From MWCR01 sp041665165 (GTDB lineage Bacteria; Patescibacteriota; Patescibacteriia; 2-12-FULL-60-25), in assembly GCA_041665165.1 (NCBI GenBank), contig JBAYJJ010000024.1, positions 1 to 19,675 on the forward strand: 19,675 nt of DNA, written 5' to 3'. The notes beneath the pieces were generated by a model. That model did not search any database and was not told where the DNA came from. It saw only the letters and a program-made list of their open reading frames with translations. Positions 12,898-19,675 of this stretch are shown one piece after another; the stretch's first letter is position 1; each line of letters opens with the position of its first letter. A program made the position numbers and the translations under genes.

Positions 12898-15406
12898 CTC
12901 CAAAAAAGAATACTGAATTCTTGTCGATATTCAATGATCTTGTGCCGTGATTTCTTGCCACTCGATAAAACTGCGTGAATTCTTCTGTGCCAAAGTAATC
13001 AAGATCTTTTTCTGTTATCCTATCCCCTTCTTTTTTTGGAGTAAGAATCGCTATGGAGCCATCAACAATTGTATTTTCTGGCAGGAACGACGCACGCGGG
13101 GCATAAGTCAGGTTTGGCACCAAAACGCCGTTTTCTCTATTCAAAAATTTTGAGATTGATAAACCATCCAATGAATCTACATAGGAATCATATTTTGGAA
13201 TGTTTAATATTTCATTCCTACCAATATTTCTTGATTTTAAGACTCTTATCCTGCCCTCATTTTTTGTTATCTTCTTGGTAATTTGTCGGTCTCGATATGA
13301 GTTAAAGATATTAAGCCTGAGTTTTTTGACAATAGAATCAAAGAATTCATTTCTATAAACTAACCAATAGGGAAAATCCTTTGAACAAATGTAGGATTGC
13401 TCTTTGTATCCAATCTCATTTTGTACATAAGACTCCACTAGTGTTCGCGTTCCTTTGGCGCGAGTATTTATAATCAAACTTATTGTCTCAATCTTTATGC
13501 CCTTAAAACCTTTTTCGCCATAGTCTACAATCTTTTCTATAGCGAAAGTTGATGCAAGCTCTCTTGTTTTATTGAACTCTGGCGCTGAGAGAAAACTCTT
13601 CGGAATGATGAGGCCTACTACATCTCCCTGTTGTATCGCTTTTTCAAGAAAAAATGAAAAGAGGTTATTTGTCTCGGTATTATATTTATCTTTCTTGTAA
13701 GCACTTAAAAGAACTTTATTTTCAGATATATCTCCAAATGGCGGATTACCAACAATAATGTCGTATCTTTTCGATTTGTTAAATAAATTAGTTTCCCCAT
13801 ATAATAAAAAATCAGCATTGATCAGATTAATGGTGATGTTTTTTGGAACACTAAGCTTTTTAAGAAGAAGTTTTAGAATTTCAATCGCGTTTTTGTCAAT
13901 ATCTATTACGTCAATTTCTACTTCCTTGGCTGTTTTATATTTCTCAATGAGAAGAGGAAGAAAATTACCAGCGCCGACCGACGGCTCTAATATAGAAAGC
14001 TTTTCAAACTTTGACACATCAGGCAGATCTTTTACTATAGTAAAACAAATATCTTGTCTGGTATAATAGGCTGCGTGTTGAAGCCGCTGAGCATTAGAAA
14101 GCTCGACAATCTTAGCTAATTCAGGATAGCTCAAATCATCTATGCTCTCTCTAAGAAAGGTTTTTAAGTTTTCTTCAATATCGAGTCTCTTATCCTCAAT
14201 AAGTCTCTTGATTTGAGTCTCGTTCCTTTCAATATTGTTGAGCTTTGAACTAATATTTTTTGCTATACCACTAAATACAATTGTTGGCACCGCTTCACCA
14301 AGAGACTGCCTAATGTTAATTTCTTCTTTTTTGAGAATTTTTCTTTTCTCTTCAGTCTGTAACTTATTTAAGTCATTTAATGGGGTAGAAACCCAGTTGA
14401 AAGAATCAGGTACTGACATTATTCGCATCAATTCTCTAATACTGAATACCCTATTATCTCTTGGATGAACCGTGGACTGACTTGCCAAAATATCATTTCT
14501 TGTATGCACACAAGGTGCTACTTTGTCCCAATAACATCTTGAATATTTATCTCCATTTTTATTTTCGTTGTACACAATTTTTCCATTCACAATCTGATGA
14601 GGCCGTTTTTTAGGATCAACATTATCAAACGCTGATTGGCCCTCCTTTATATTTTCAATCCAAGGGAGCATGCGTTCATTGTATGGCCTGAAATTGTGGT
14701 AAATATCCTCTTTATCAATTTCCCCCATTGTCTTAAGAGACGAAAGATCACTTATTGCATTACGCAAAGTTCCCCCACTTTTCATTGGTGGCATTAGATC
14801 AAGCGGCGTGATCTCTTGAATGCCTTTTCTCACTCCTATAACTAGTGTTCGTGTCCTGCTCGACGGGTTGCCATAATCCTTAAAATTAATTACTTGGTAA
14901 TGGATATTGTATTTTCCTCCAAGATTTACTTCAATCGCCTCACGAATCTGCTTTTGTTTTTTGTCAATATCGGTACAAAGAGTAGAGAGAAAAGCTCGTA
15001 CATTCTCGAAGAGAAATATTCTTGGCCGAATCTCATCTACAAGTTTTATTGATTCAACAACGAGAGAATTTCGTGCTAGTTCATCTCCTTTTTTATGATT
15101 TGCGACAGACATACCTTGACAAGGAGGCGTCGCTAGTAATACATCAACTTCTTTTAAGCCTTGTTTTGATTTCCAGAGATCTATTTCGGAGAATATATTT
15201 TCTCTTGTAGACTTCTTAGTTATATCATCTGCAATGTAGCCACTTGGATATAGACACTTATTATTAAGCCTTTGTACTTCTAAGCGCCTGCTAATCAATT
15301 CAACTGTTGCAATACAATCAAAACCCTCTCTCAAAAAACCATAGCAACCAACGCCAGCGCTACTGAATAAACTTATATACGTCAATCTCTTGTTTTGATT
15401 TTTCAT
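12887..15406 (-). CDS. Fused C5-cytosine and N6-adenine DNA methyltransferase
   Basis: An 839-aa bifunctional DNA methyltransferase. Residues 1-385 are a complete C5-cytosine enzyme: motif I SLFSSAGVG (12-20), catalytic PPCQG (94-98, Cys96), ENV (135-137 region, FENVR), motif VIII around SSRTRTLVIG (182-191), motif IX RELMRIMSVPDSF (324-336) and motif X GEAVPTIVFSGIA (370-382). After a helical linker (385-440), residues 440-839 form an N6-adenine enzyme of the Eco57I/TaqI type: AAYYTR (445-450), motif I ILEPSVGAGNF (472-482), catalytic NPPFGD (554-559), then a C-terminal target-recognition region. Two base specificities in one chain suit an asymmetric target with a cytosine methylated on one strand and an adenine on the other. 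The gene follows the LexA-like gene after four bases with no own ribosome binding site, so the two are translationally coupled. Confidence 0.93.
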   Translation of the reverse strand: MKNQNKRLTYISLFSSAGVGCYGFLREGFDCIATVELISRRLEVQRLNNKCLYPSGYIADDITKKSTRENIFSEIDLWKSKQGLKEVDVLLATPPCQGMSVANHKKGDELARNSLVVESIKLVDEIRPRIFLFENVRAFLSTLCTDIDKKQKQIREAIEVNLGGKYNIHYQVINFKDYGNPSSRTRTLVIGVRKGIQEITPLDLMPPMKSGGTLRNAISDLSSLKTMGEIDKEDIYHNFRPYNERMLPWIENIKEGQSAFDNVDPKKRPHQIVNGKIVYNENKNGDKYSRCYWDKVAPCVHTRNDILASQSTVHPRDNRVFSIRELMRIMSVPDSFNWVSTPLNDLNKLQTEEKRKILKKEEINIRQSLGEAVPTIVFSGIAKNISSKLNNIERNETQIKRLIEDKRLDIEENLKTFLRESIDDLSYPELAKIVELSNAQRLQHAAYYTRQDICFTIVKDLPDVSKFEKLSILEPSVGAGNFLPLLIEKYKTAKEVEIDVIDIDKNAIEILKLLLKKLSVPKNITINLINADFLLYGETNLFNKSKRYDIIVGNPPFGDISENKVLLSAYKKDKYNTETNNLFSFFLEKAIQQGDVVGLIIPKSFLSAPEFNKTRELASTFAIEKIVDYGEKGFKGIKIETISLIINTRAKGTRTLVESYVQNEIGYKEQSYICSKDFPYWLVYRNEFFDSIVKKLRLNIFNSYRDRQITKKITKNEGRIRVLKSRNIGRNEILNIPKYDSYVDSLDGLSISKFLNRENGVLVPNLTYAPRASFLPENTIVDGSIAILTPKKEGDRITEKDLDYFGTEEFTQFYRVARNHGTRSLNIDKNSVFFFGVSR

Positions 15407-15410
15407 AGAA

Positions 15411-16001
15411 TCATAGCGTTCTAATTATTTTTTCTACTACGCCGCGGATTTCAATCTGTTTTCTATAAAAGGGTTTAAGATTTTTATTAGCAGGTTGCAA
15501 TCTGATTTTATTTCTTTCTTTATAGATTTTTTTAAGGGTTGTTTGATTGTCATCTATAATAGCTATAGCTGTCTGTCCATTGTTGACTGTTTTTTGAGAC
15601 CTGACTACTATAATATCTCCATCAAATATTCCATCCTCGACCATGCTATCACCTTTAACTCTGAGTGCGTAGTGTTGAAAAGGTAATCTGATGTCACTTT
15701 TTGGAACCGTGATTGTTTTTTCGTTTATTTCTATGGCTTCAATAGGTTCTCCTGCAGTAATATTACCGAGCAGTGGAATTTCTATGGTCATCTTCTCTTT
15801 TATTGCCGAAATAGTTCTCGGTTGATTTTCTTCTTTCGTTAGTAGTCCCTTTTTTTGCAACTGTTTAATATGAAAATGGGCTGTTGAGACAGATGCGAGT
15901 CCAAAATGTCTCTGTATCTCCTCAAGAGAAGGGGAGTAACCTTTCCTTTTTTGGTATTGTTTTATAAAATCGAGAACTAGTTTTTGTTTTTTAGTCAGCA
16001 T
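15411..16001 (-). CDS. LexA-like self-cleaving repressor, first gene of the methyltransferase operon
   Basis: A 196-aa LexA/S24-family repressor. Residues 1-64 are the LexA-type winged helix (LTKKQKLVLDFI, SPSLEEIQRHFGLASVSTAHFHI, LQKKGLL; given in pieces). A linker leads to the peptidase domain: cleavage site A83-G84 in ITAGEP, catalytic Ser119 in KGDSMVEDGIFDGD, and catalytic Lys157 in TTLKK, close to the positions in E. coli LexA (A84-G85, S119, K156). All residues needed for RecA-stimulated self-cleavage are present. I start at the ATG at 16001; the frame also offers TTG at 16016. A palindrome lies just before the start, suggesting autorepression. It may be the organism's general SOS repressor, but its AT-rich setting and coupling to the methyltransferase suggest a dedicated controller of the restriction-modification locus. 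Confidence 0.92.
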   Translation of the reverse strand: MLTKKQKLVLDFIKQYQKRKGYSPSLEEIQRHFGLASVSTAHFHIKQLQKKGLLTKEENQPRTISAIKEKMTIEIPLLGNITAGEPIEAIEINEKTITVPKSDIRLPFQHYALRVKGDSMVEDGIFDGDIIVVRSQKTVNNGQTAIAIIDDNQTTLKKIYKERNKIRLQPANKNLKPFYRKQIEIRGVVEKIIRTL

Positions 16002-16004
16002 GCG

Positions 16005-16019
16005 ATATTGACACAATAT
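16005..16019. promoter_or_regulatory. Candidate operator for the LexA-like repressor
   Basis: ATATTG ACA CAATAT, a perfect 6-3-6 inverted repeat, three bases before the repressor's ATG and downstream of its predicted promoter. Position and symmetry fit autorepression by a dimer. A similar site was not seen before the HNH gene. Confidence 0.5.
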
Positions 16020-16040
16020 TTGTAACGGTTGTGTGTTTCA

Positions 16041-16069
16041 ATTATAGAAGGAAAATGGAAGGCACACAA
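16041..16069 (-). promoter_or_regulatory. Promoter for the repressor-methyltransferase operon
   Basis: TTGTGT (16069-16064), 17 bp, TATAAT (16046-16041). The start would lie near 16034, giving a leader of about 33 bases that contains the candidate operator. Confidence 0.62.
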
Positions 16070-16076
16070 GACCTAC

Positions 16077-16085
16077 TTATCCACA
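16077..16085 (+). other. DnaA-box consensus TTATCCACA
   Basis: One perfect copy of the DnaA-box consensus, followed by a palindrome AAGTTA TAAT TAACTT (16085-16100) and then about 80 bases that are almost purely A/T. Only one box is visible, and no replication gene is nearby, so this may be chance in AT-rich DNA. Confidence 0.3.
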
Positions 16086-16174
16086 AGTTATAATTAACTT
16101 AAAATACTACTCATCTTAAATACAAACTATAAAAAATCAAAAATAATTAAAAATTGCTGAAAAATATTTTTATT

Positions 16175-16200
16175 TTAAAGGCAAGATATCTTGCCTTTAA
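16175..16200. terminator. 26-bp perfect palindrome, possible terminator
   Basis: TTAAAGGCAAGAT followed by its exact complement ATCTTGCCTTTAA. On the minus strand it comes about 75 bases after the stop of the 17078-16275 gene and is followed by A/T-rich DNA with TATTTTT some ten bases on. It could end that transcript before the repressor promoter. It could also be a dimer-binding site. The remaining bases 16017-16274 hold no gene. Confidence 0.45.
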
Positions 16201-16274
16201 TTCGCGTATTCTTTTTATTAGTAACCTTGAATTTGATCCTTAATTATTGGTTCAAAGTTGTGAACACCCTCTCT

Positions 16275-17078
16275 TTACCCACTGCTCTTTAACCACGTTT
16301 TTTCTGCCTCATCAAACTCATTTGCCTGATACGGTTCATTAAATGCCTCTGACTGTTTGGAGCGTTCAATCCAAACCTTCCGTTTTTGTGTCTCAACCGT
16401 GATTGTCGTATCAGATCCGGTATTGTTCGGACCGACAAGTACTTTGGGATCAAAACCTAGAGCCTCCTGAACGATTCGTCTCAGCCTTTCGATCGATTTT
16501 TTATATTGCTCATGCTTATAGCCACGAGGTGGGGTGGTCGGATGATAGTTGCCTCCTAAAAGCAAAACCTCCACCGTTCCCTCTTGCGACCGCTCTCTCA
16601 ACTCTTTTAAAGAGCCACTCAGCTCCCCGGCGAATATTTTTGCTTTTTCTTCTCCTCCATCCACGAAATAGTTGGGGTCCTGGTGGCTCAAGAACGAAAT
16701 CTCCTTACCGGTCTGTGCATCACGGCCGATCCCGACTACACCCGTACAATTCGAATAACGATCGGAAAACCAATCCCTTTCATCAATAGGTGAAATCAGG
16801 AAAGTATGCATGCCTGCCAGCTTGAAACCATCCTCTTTCAGCTTCCTTATATCACCCCCCTCATAATCGACCCAATGGATCACTCCTTCATCTTCACTCT
16901 CTTCACTCATTTGCTCTCGAATATCCTCCAGCTCCTCATTGTCTTGAGCATAATCCGATATCCGTCCTTTTATCGGCTGGATATCCTCGCGAAGATGCAC
17001 TTTCTCTTGGATCTTTGGCTTGGCGTCCGTTGGCTCGGATTTGGGCGCGTCTTTCGGCAAAGGCCATTCCATATTCAT
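16275..17078 (-). CDS. Hypothetical protein, 267 aa, possible CheD-like Cys/His core
   Basis: I do not recognise this protein with certainty. Residues 1-65 are polar, rich in Lys, Pro and then Glu/Asp (EELEDIREQMSEESEDE), probably disordered. Residues about 66-240 look like a folded alpha/beta domain: LAGMHTFLISP, then SNCTGVVGIGRD with C111, EISFLSHQDP with H132, VEVLLLGGNYHP (169-180), a long helix (188-207), and KVLVGPNNTGSD followed by VWIERS. The order (Cys in a G-rich strand, His about 20 residues on, then a GGN motif and a late Gly-rich turn) recalls CheD-type glutamine deamidases, but spacing differs, so this is tentative. The protein is cytoplasmic. It is the first gene of normal composition beyond the island and is divergent from the carotenoid gene. 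Confidence 0.72.
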   Translation of the reverse strand: MNMEWPLPKDAPKSEPTDAKPKIQEKVHLREDIQPIKGRISDYAQDNEELEDIREQMSEESEDEGVIHWVDYEGGDIRKLKEDGFKLAGMHTFLISPIDERDWFSDRYSNCTGVVGIGRDAQTGKEISFLSHQDPNYFVDGGEEKAKIFAGELSGSLKELRERSQEGTVEVLLLGGNYHPTTPPRGYKHEQYKKSIERLRRIVQEALGFDPKVLVGPNNTGSDTTITVETQKRKVWIERSKQSEAFNEPYQANEFDEAEKTWLKSSG

Positions 17079-17089
17079 ATTGCGTTTGT

Positions 17090-17111
17090 ATTATTGGAGG
17101 TAATTATTGGA
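17090..17111. repeat. Pair of 9-bp direct repeats between divergent genes
   Basis: ATTATTGGA at 17090-17098 and again at 17103-17111, 13 bp apart, just upstream of the 17078 gene. It could be a regulator site. The rest of 17112-17188 shows nothing recognisable. Confidence 0.35.
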
Positions 17112-17188
17112 ATATAACATCCTGTCCTGAAAATGCCCATGCGCTGCGAGTTGGCCTGTTTAACGTACCGGAATGAATGATTTTATAT

Positions 17189-17194
17189 TATAAT
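17189..17194 (+). promoter_or_regulatory. -10 element for the carotenoid gene
   Basis: TATAAT nine bases before the ATG at 17204, again leaving almost no leader. No good -35 was found. Confidence 0.5.
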
Positions 17195-17203
17195 GGAAGC
17201 ATT

Positions 17204-18058
17204 ATGAAGTTCTTTAGAAAAAATACAACGCTAGGCGCGAAGCTAGCCATCAGTATTGCATGGATATCCATTCTGGTTTTTGTCTACGTGATATTGAGCG
17301 AAAATCTGTTCCCTGCTTTGGGCCTGATTCTGCCGAAAGTGCCGGCTTGGCCTTTTGTGAAAATTACATCCGCCTTTTTGGCGGCCTTTTCGTGCTTCTG
17401 GTATTTCAGGGGCTTGAAAACCGCGATTATCGGCTCCGCGATAATGATGGCCCTGGCCTGGGTTCTTGAATTCATAGCCGGGCACTTCGGCTTATTCGGA
17501 GGCACTTACATTTATTCAGGGACTTTTCCGGGCCTGACAATAGCCGGCACTCCCCTGATGCTGGGCCCCCAGCACTTTGCCTATTACTTTTTCATGTCAT
17601 ACTTCATCTCCAACCTGCTGGTTGACAGTACCTTAGTGTCTTCCGCGAAAAGCTGGTGGATGAGGTCTTTATATGTTTCATTTATCGCAAGCATAATCGT
17701 TGCGGGCGTGGACATGATGGCAGACCCGACCCAGGTGAATGTCTATCATCTGTGGCAATGGGCAAATCCTTCGGCCTATTACAACATCCCTTACGGCAAC
17801 TACCTGGGTTATATCGTTGTCTACACCATAATCCTGTTCGCATATAAATTCCTGGAACTCAAACTGCATGCCAAACCGATCGGATCAATGGCCATCTCGA
17901 TTGCTTTCGTGCCTTTGATAATGCATTTCACGAGATTCATCGAATACTCCTCTTCAGGCCTTGGAGGAATAGCCTTAGTCGGCTGTTTCACCATGTTGCT
18001 CCCGTGCATTTTAGCCTTCGGCAAACTGATCGATTTCCAAAAGGCCGCTAAAGCCTAA
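17204..18058 (+). CDS. Carotenoid biosynthesis membrane protein (CruF/DUF422-like)
   Basis: A 284-aa polytopic membrane protein of the CruF/bisanhydrobacterioruberin hydratase family, members of which hydrate acyclic carotenoid ends. About seven or eight hydrophobic helices are visible. Family features: WVLEFIAGHFGLFGGTY (acidic helix followed by GxxFGxY, residues about 87-103), then GTPLMLGPQHFAYYF, and a later GVDMMADPTQV with WQWANPSAYYNIPYGNYLGY (about 180-208 in pieces), matching the conserved D-x-x-x-D-P and W-W-x-P-x-x-N pattern. I start at 17204 rather than 17177, because TATAAT lies between the two and no ribosome binding site precedes either. No phytoene synthase or desaturase is present in the window, so the substrate is unknown. 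The next gene starts after 45 bases with its own -10. Confidence 0.8.
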   Translation: MKFFRKNTTLGAKLAISIAWISILVFVYVILSENLFPALGLILPKVPAWPFVKITSAFLAAFSCFWYFRGLKTAIIGSAIMMALAWVLEFIAGHFGLFGGTYIYSGTFPGLTIAGTPLMLGPQHFAYYFFMSYFISNLLVDSTLVSSAKSWWMRSLYVSFIASIIVAGVDMMADPTQVNVYHLWQWANPSAYYNIPYGNYLGYIVVYTIILFAYKFLELKLHAKPIGSMAISIAFVPLIMHFTRFIEYSSSGLGGIALVGCFTMLLPCILAFGKLIDFQKAAKA

Positions 18059-18063
18059 AATTA

Positions 18064-18072
18064 TGTTATACT
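18064..18072 (+). promoter_or_regulatory. Extended -10 promoter for the 18104 gene
   Basis: TGT followed by TATACT (18067-18072). The start would give a leader of about 25 bases; no Shine-Dalgarno is seen before the ATG at 18104. Confidence 0.45.
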
Positions 18073-18103
18073 TCTAGCAAAACTTAACGCACATTCTTTA
18101 TTT

Positions 18104-19132
18104 ATGAAAAAAGTAAAAGAGAAAGAAATCGTGATCCACTACAGCTGGAAAAAAATACTGACGATCATCTTAGGGGCTCTCTTTGCAGTCTCGCTCGTCG
18201 TTTTCCTGGTTTCATTGACTTTGCAACAGACTGTCATCAACCCGCAATATTACAAGGATAACCTCAAGGCCGTTAATGCCTATAACAGGATCCTGAGCCA
18301 AGGCATTCCGTCCCTTATTCTTGAGACGCACATCTCAGACAATACTTTGACTGATTCGCTGGCCAAAGAAATAAGCATCTTGCTTATCCAGCGGTTCGTG
18401 GATCCGATTTGGCTGGAAGACCTGACAAATGGCTTCATTGATAATACCGTGTCTTTTTTATCCCAGAAAGACAAAAACATCGAACTGGACCTCACTAGCG
18501 CGAAAAGCGTGTTGAACACGGTTTCGCAGGGCCTGATCATCGCCAATGAGTTCATACCGCCGTGCGACAAGCTGGCTGGCAAAAAAGTTGATACTGCTAT
18601 CATGGCCTTGATTGATACCGAACATCTCTGCAAAGAAAAAGGCATAAACCTCGATGAGATCAAAAAGGATTTGCAAGGCATCCAGGGCCGCATCGCAACG
18701 ATCAATACCGGAGTGGTTGAATTGGATTCATTTGTGAACGAACTCAATACAGGCATTGCCCAGGTCCGCGCCTTCGTGGACAATCTATACATCTACCTGT
18801 TCTCATCTGTCTTGGCACTCTTGATTCTGGCTGGCTTTTTGGTCGGCTTGTACTGGGGCGACAAAATCATGATCATGCGTACCCTTTCCATTTCAGGCGG
18901 AATCGGCTCCATCACGACTCTCGTCTTGGCCTTTTGCTTGAGTCTGACCACATCAAAAGAAATCAACAATTCAAGGTTAGCCCTATCAGCCAGCATGAAA
19001 AACATAATCAATGATTTCATGAACGCCATGACTTCCGGCATCTTCAACCGCCTGGAGATCTATGCTGGCATACTCTTGGTCGTGTCTGTCGGGGTTTATA
19101 TCCTTTCGCATCTCAAACATAAAAAAGACTAA
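18104..19132 (+). CDS. Multi-pass membrane protein of unknown function, 342 aa
   Basis: Integral membrane protein of unknown function. A basic N-terminus precedes a first helix (about residues 17-40). A large extracytoplasmic domain (41-228) follows, mostly amphipathic helix with NPQYYKDNL near the membrane, two cysteines (in PPCDK and EHLCKEKG) that could form a disulfide, and a predicted coiled-coil stretch (about 185-225) just before the second helix. Three further helices lie at about 229-250, 258-278 and 318-336, ending in a Lys/His tail. The layout (helix, long outer coiled domain, helix bundle) resembles sensor or tether proteins, but there is no signalling domain. The next gene follows after ten bases, so the two are likely one transcript. 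Confidence 0.78.
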   Translation: MKKVKEKEIVIHYSWKKILTIILGALFAVSLVVFLVSLTLQQTVINPQYYKDNLKAVNAYNRILSQGIPSLILETHISDNTLTDSLAKEISILLIQRFVDPIWLEDLTNGFIDNTVSFLSQKDKNIELDLTSAKSVLNTVSQGLIIANEFIPPCDKLAGKKVDTAIMALIDTEHLCKEKGINLDEIKKDLQGIQGRIATINTGVVELDSFVNELNTGIAQVRAFVDNLYIYLFSSVLALLILAGFLVGLYWGDKIMIMRTLSISGGIGSITTLVLAFCLSLTTSKEINNSRLALSASMKNIINDFMNAMTSGIFNRLEIYAGILLVVSVGVYILSHLKHKKD

Positions 19133-19142
19133 AAAATATTTT

Positions 19143-19675
19143 ATGCGACATCGCCATAATATCCAACATCACCACTACTTCGTCTTAGTCGCTGCGCTGG
19201 CGACCATGATTTTGCTTGCCGGAACCGAAATCCTGGCGGCTAAAGACATGCTAGCGACCCAAAAACTCGCTACTTACAAGGACGCGAATTTTGAAATGCA
19301 GTATCCGGCCTGGAGCAAAATCAACATCAGCAAATCGCCGGACAAAAACAGCATCCTGGTGGCCGTGACCAATAATGGATGCGCTTTCGCCTTGGTCACT
19401 GAAAAAGTTCCGGCTGATTCCAGCCTCAAGGATTTCATAAATGCCCGGATCGACAGCCAAATGCAGACCGCAAATATCAGCTTCCAAAAAAAGTTGGTCG
19501 CCAGCGACCATTTTGAGCTTGAAGCCGTGGTAAAACTGGATGAAAAAAATGACCTTAAGCAATATGCCTATGGCGGTCTGGGCGCCAACCATTTCATCTA
19601 CCAGCTGACTTTCGCCAGCAAGGAAGCTGCCTTCAACACAGCCTGCAAACCTTATGTCGCCAAGGCCGTAGCCTC
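19143..19675 (+). CDS. Exported or anchored hypothetical protein, cut by window edge
   Basis: Open from the ATG at 19143 to the window end (177 codons seen), so the C-terminus is missing. A His-rich, basic start (MRHRHNIQHHHY) precedes a hydrophobic segment (residues 13-30), which is a signal peptide or membrane anchor with possible cleavage near ILAA. The rest resembles extracytoplasmic proteins of the PsbP/lipoprotein kind: DANFEMQYPAWSKI is similar to the Y-P-x-x-W start of such domains, and later strands alternate with KxxxS repeats. This is a weak likeness. It starts ten bases after the preceding gene and probably shares its transcript. Confidence 0.7.
   Translation, partial: MRHRHNIQHHHYFVLVAALATMILLAGTEILAAKDMLATQKLATYKDANFEMQYPAWSKINISKSPDKNSILVAVTNNGCAFALVTEKVPADSSLKDFINARIDSQMQTANISFQKKLVASDHFELEAVVKLDEKNDLKQYAYGGLGANHFIYQLTFASKEAAFNTACKPYVAKAVA

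Noticed and set aside
15411..15413. UGA as a sense codon (as in some Gracilibacteria/SR1)
   Set aside because: TGA stops end several genes (for example the LexA-like, ligase and 106-aa genes) at sensible positions, and reading frames do not continue meaningfully past them.
17177..17203. Nine-residue N-terminal extension of the carotenoid gene
   Set aside because: The TATAAT promoter element lies inside this stretch, so a transcript starting there would not contain the upstream ATG.

Overview
The window looks like chromosomal DNA of a Candidate Phyla Radiation (Patescibacteria) bacterium, read with the standard bacterial code; several genes end in TGA, so UGA is not recoded. The assignment is an inference. 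It rests on short intergenic spaces, many small proteins without obvious relatives, a four-helix-bundle 'S23-like' gene, several genes that appear to be transcribed without a leader, and many intergenic repeats of types I associate with these genomes (T-rich TTTGTATCTTG tracts and mosaic GTCATTGCGA and TGTCATCCTGAG inverted repeats).

Layout. Positions 1-1719 hold four small minus-strand genes of unknown function. Positions 1885-4247 hold ruvB (Holliday-junction helicase motor), a four-helix-bundle gene between inverted repeats, a two-helix membrane protein and a membrane PH-domain protein. Positions 4315-6768 (minus) hold a secreted SpoIID-like protein with three predicted Ig-like modules and a small charged coiled-coil protein. 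Positions 6951-10624 (plus) hold a lipid-linked oligosaccharide flippase, an O-antigen-ligase/polymerase-type membrane protein and a thioredoxin-fold envelope protein, with one small minus-strand gene between the first two. With the nucleotidyltransferase at 10868-11335 these suggest surface glycan assembly. tRNA-Val(GAC) lies at 10650-10726 and tRNA-Ser(CGA) at 11470-11559.

Immediately 3' of tRNA-Ser, at about 11560-16273, base composition shifts visibly to AT-rich. This segment carries a compact restriction-modification locus: an HNH nuclease (plus), and on the opposite strand a LexA-like self-cleaving repressor followed by a single-polypeptide double methyltransferase (C5-cytosine plus N6-adenine). 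The protein set resembles type IIS systems that methylate a different base on each strand. A cleavable LexA-type repressor in the methyltransferase operon is the most unusual point of the window. A 9-bp direct repeat (tRNA-Ser 3' end and 16265-16273) brackets the segment.

From 16275 on, base composition is normal again. There follow an unknown acidic protein with a possible CheD-like Cys/His pattern (minus), a CruF-type carotenoid biosynthesis membrane protein, a multi-pass membrane protein of unknown function, and the start of another exported protein that runs off the end.

A second theme is repeats interacting with genes. A 103-bp inverted repeat is translated in frame inside the O-antigen-ligase gene, another repeat supplies that gene's stop codon, another abuts the flippase start, and T-rich tracts lie upstream of at least three genes in the direction of transcription.
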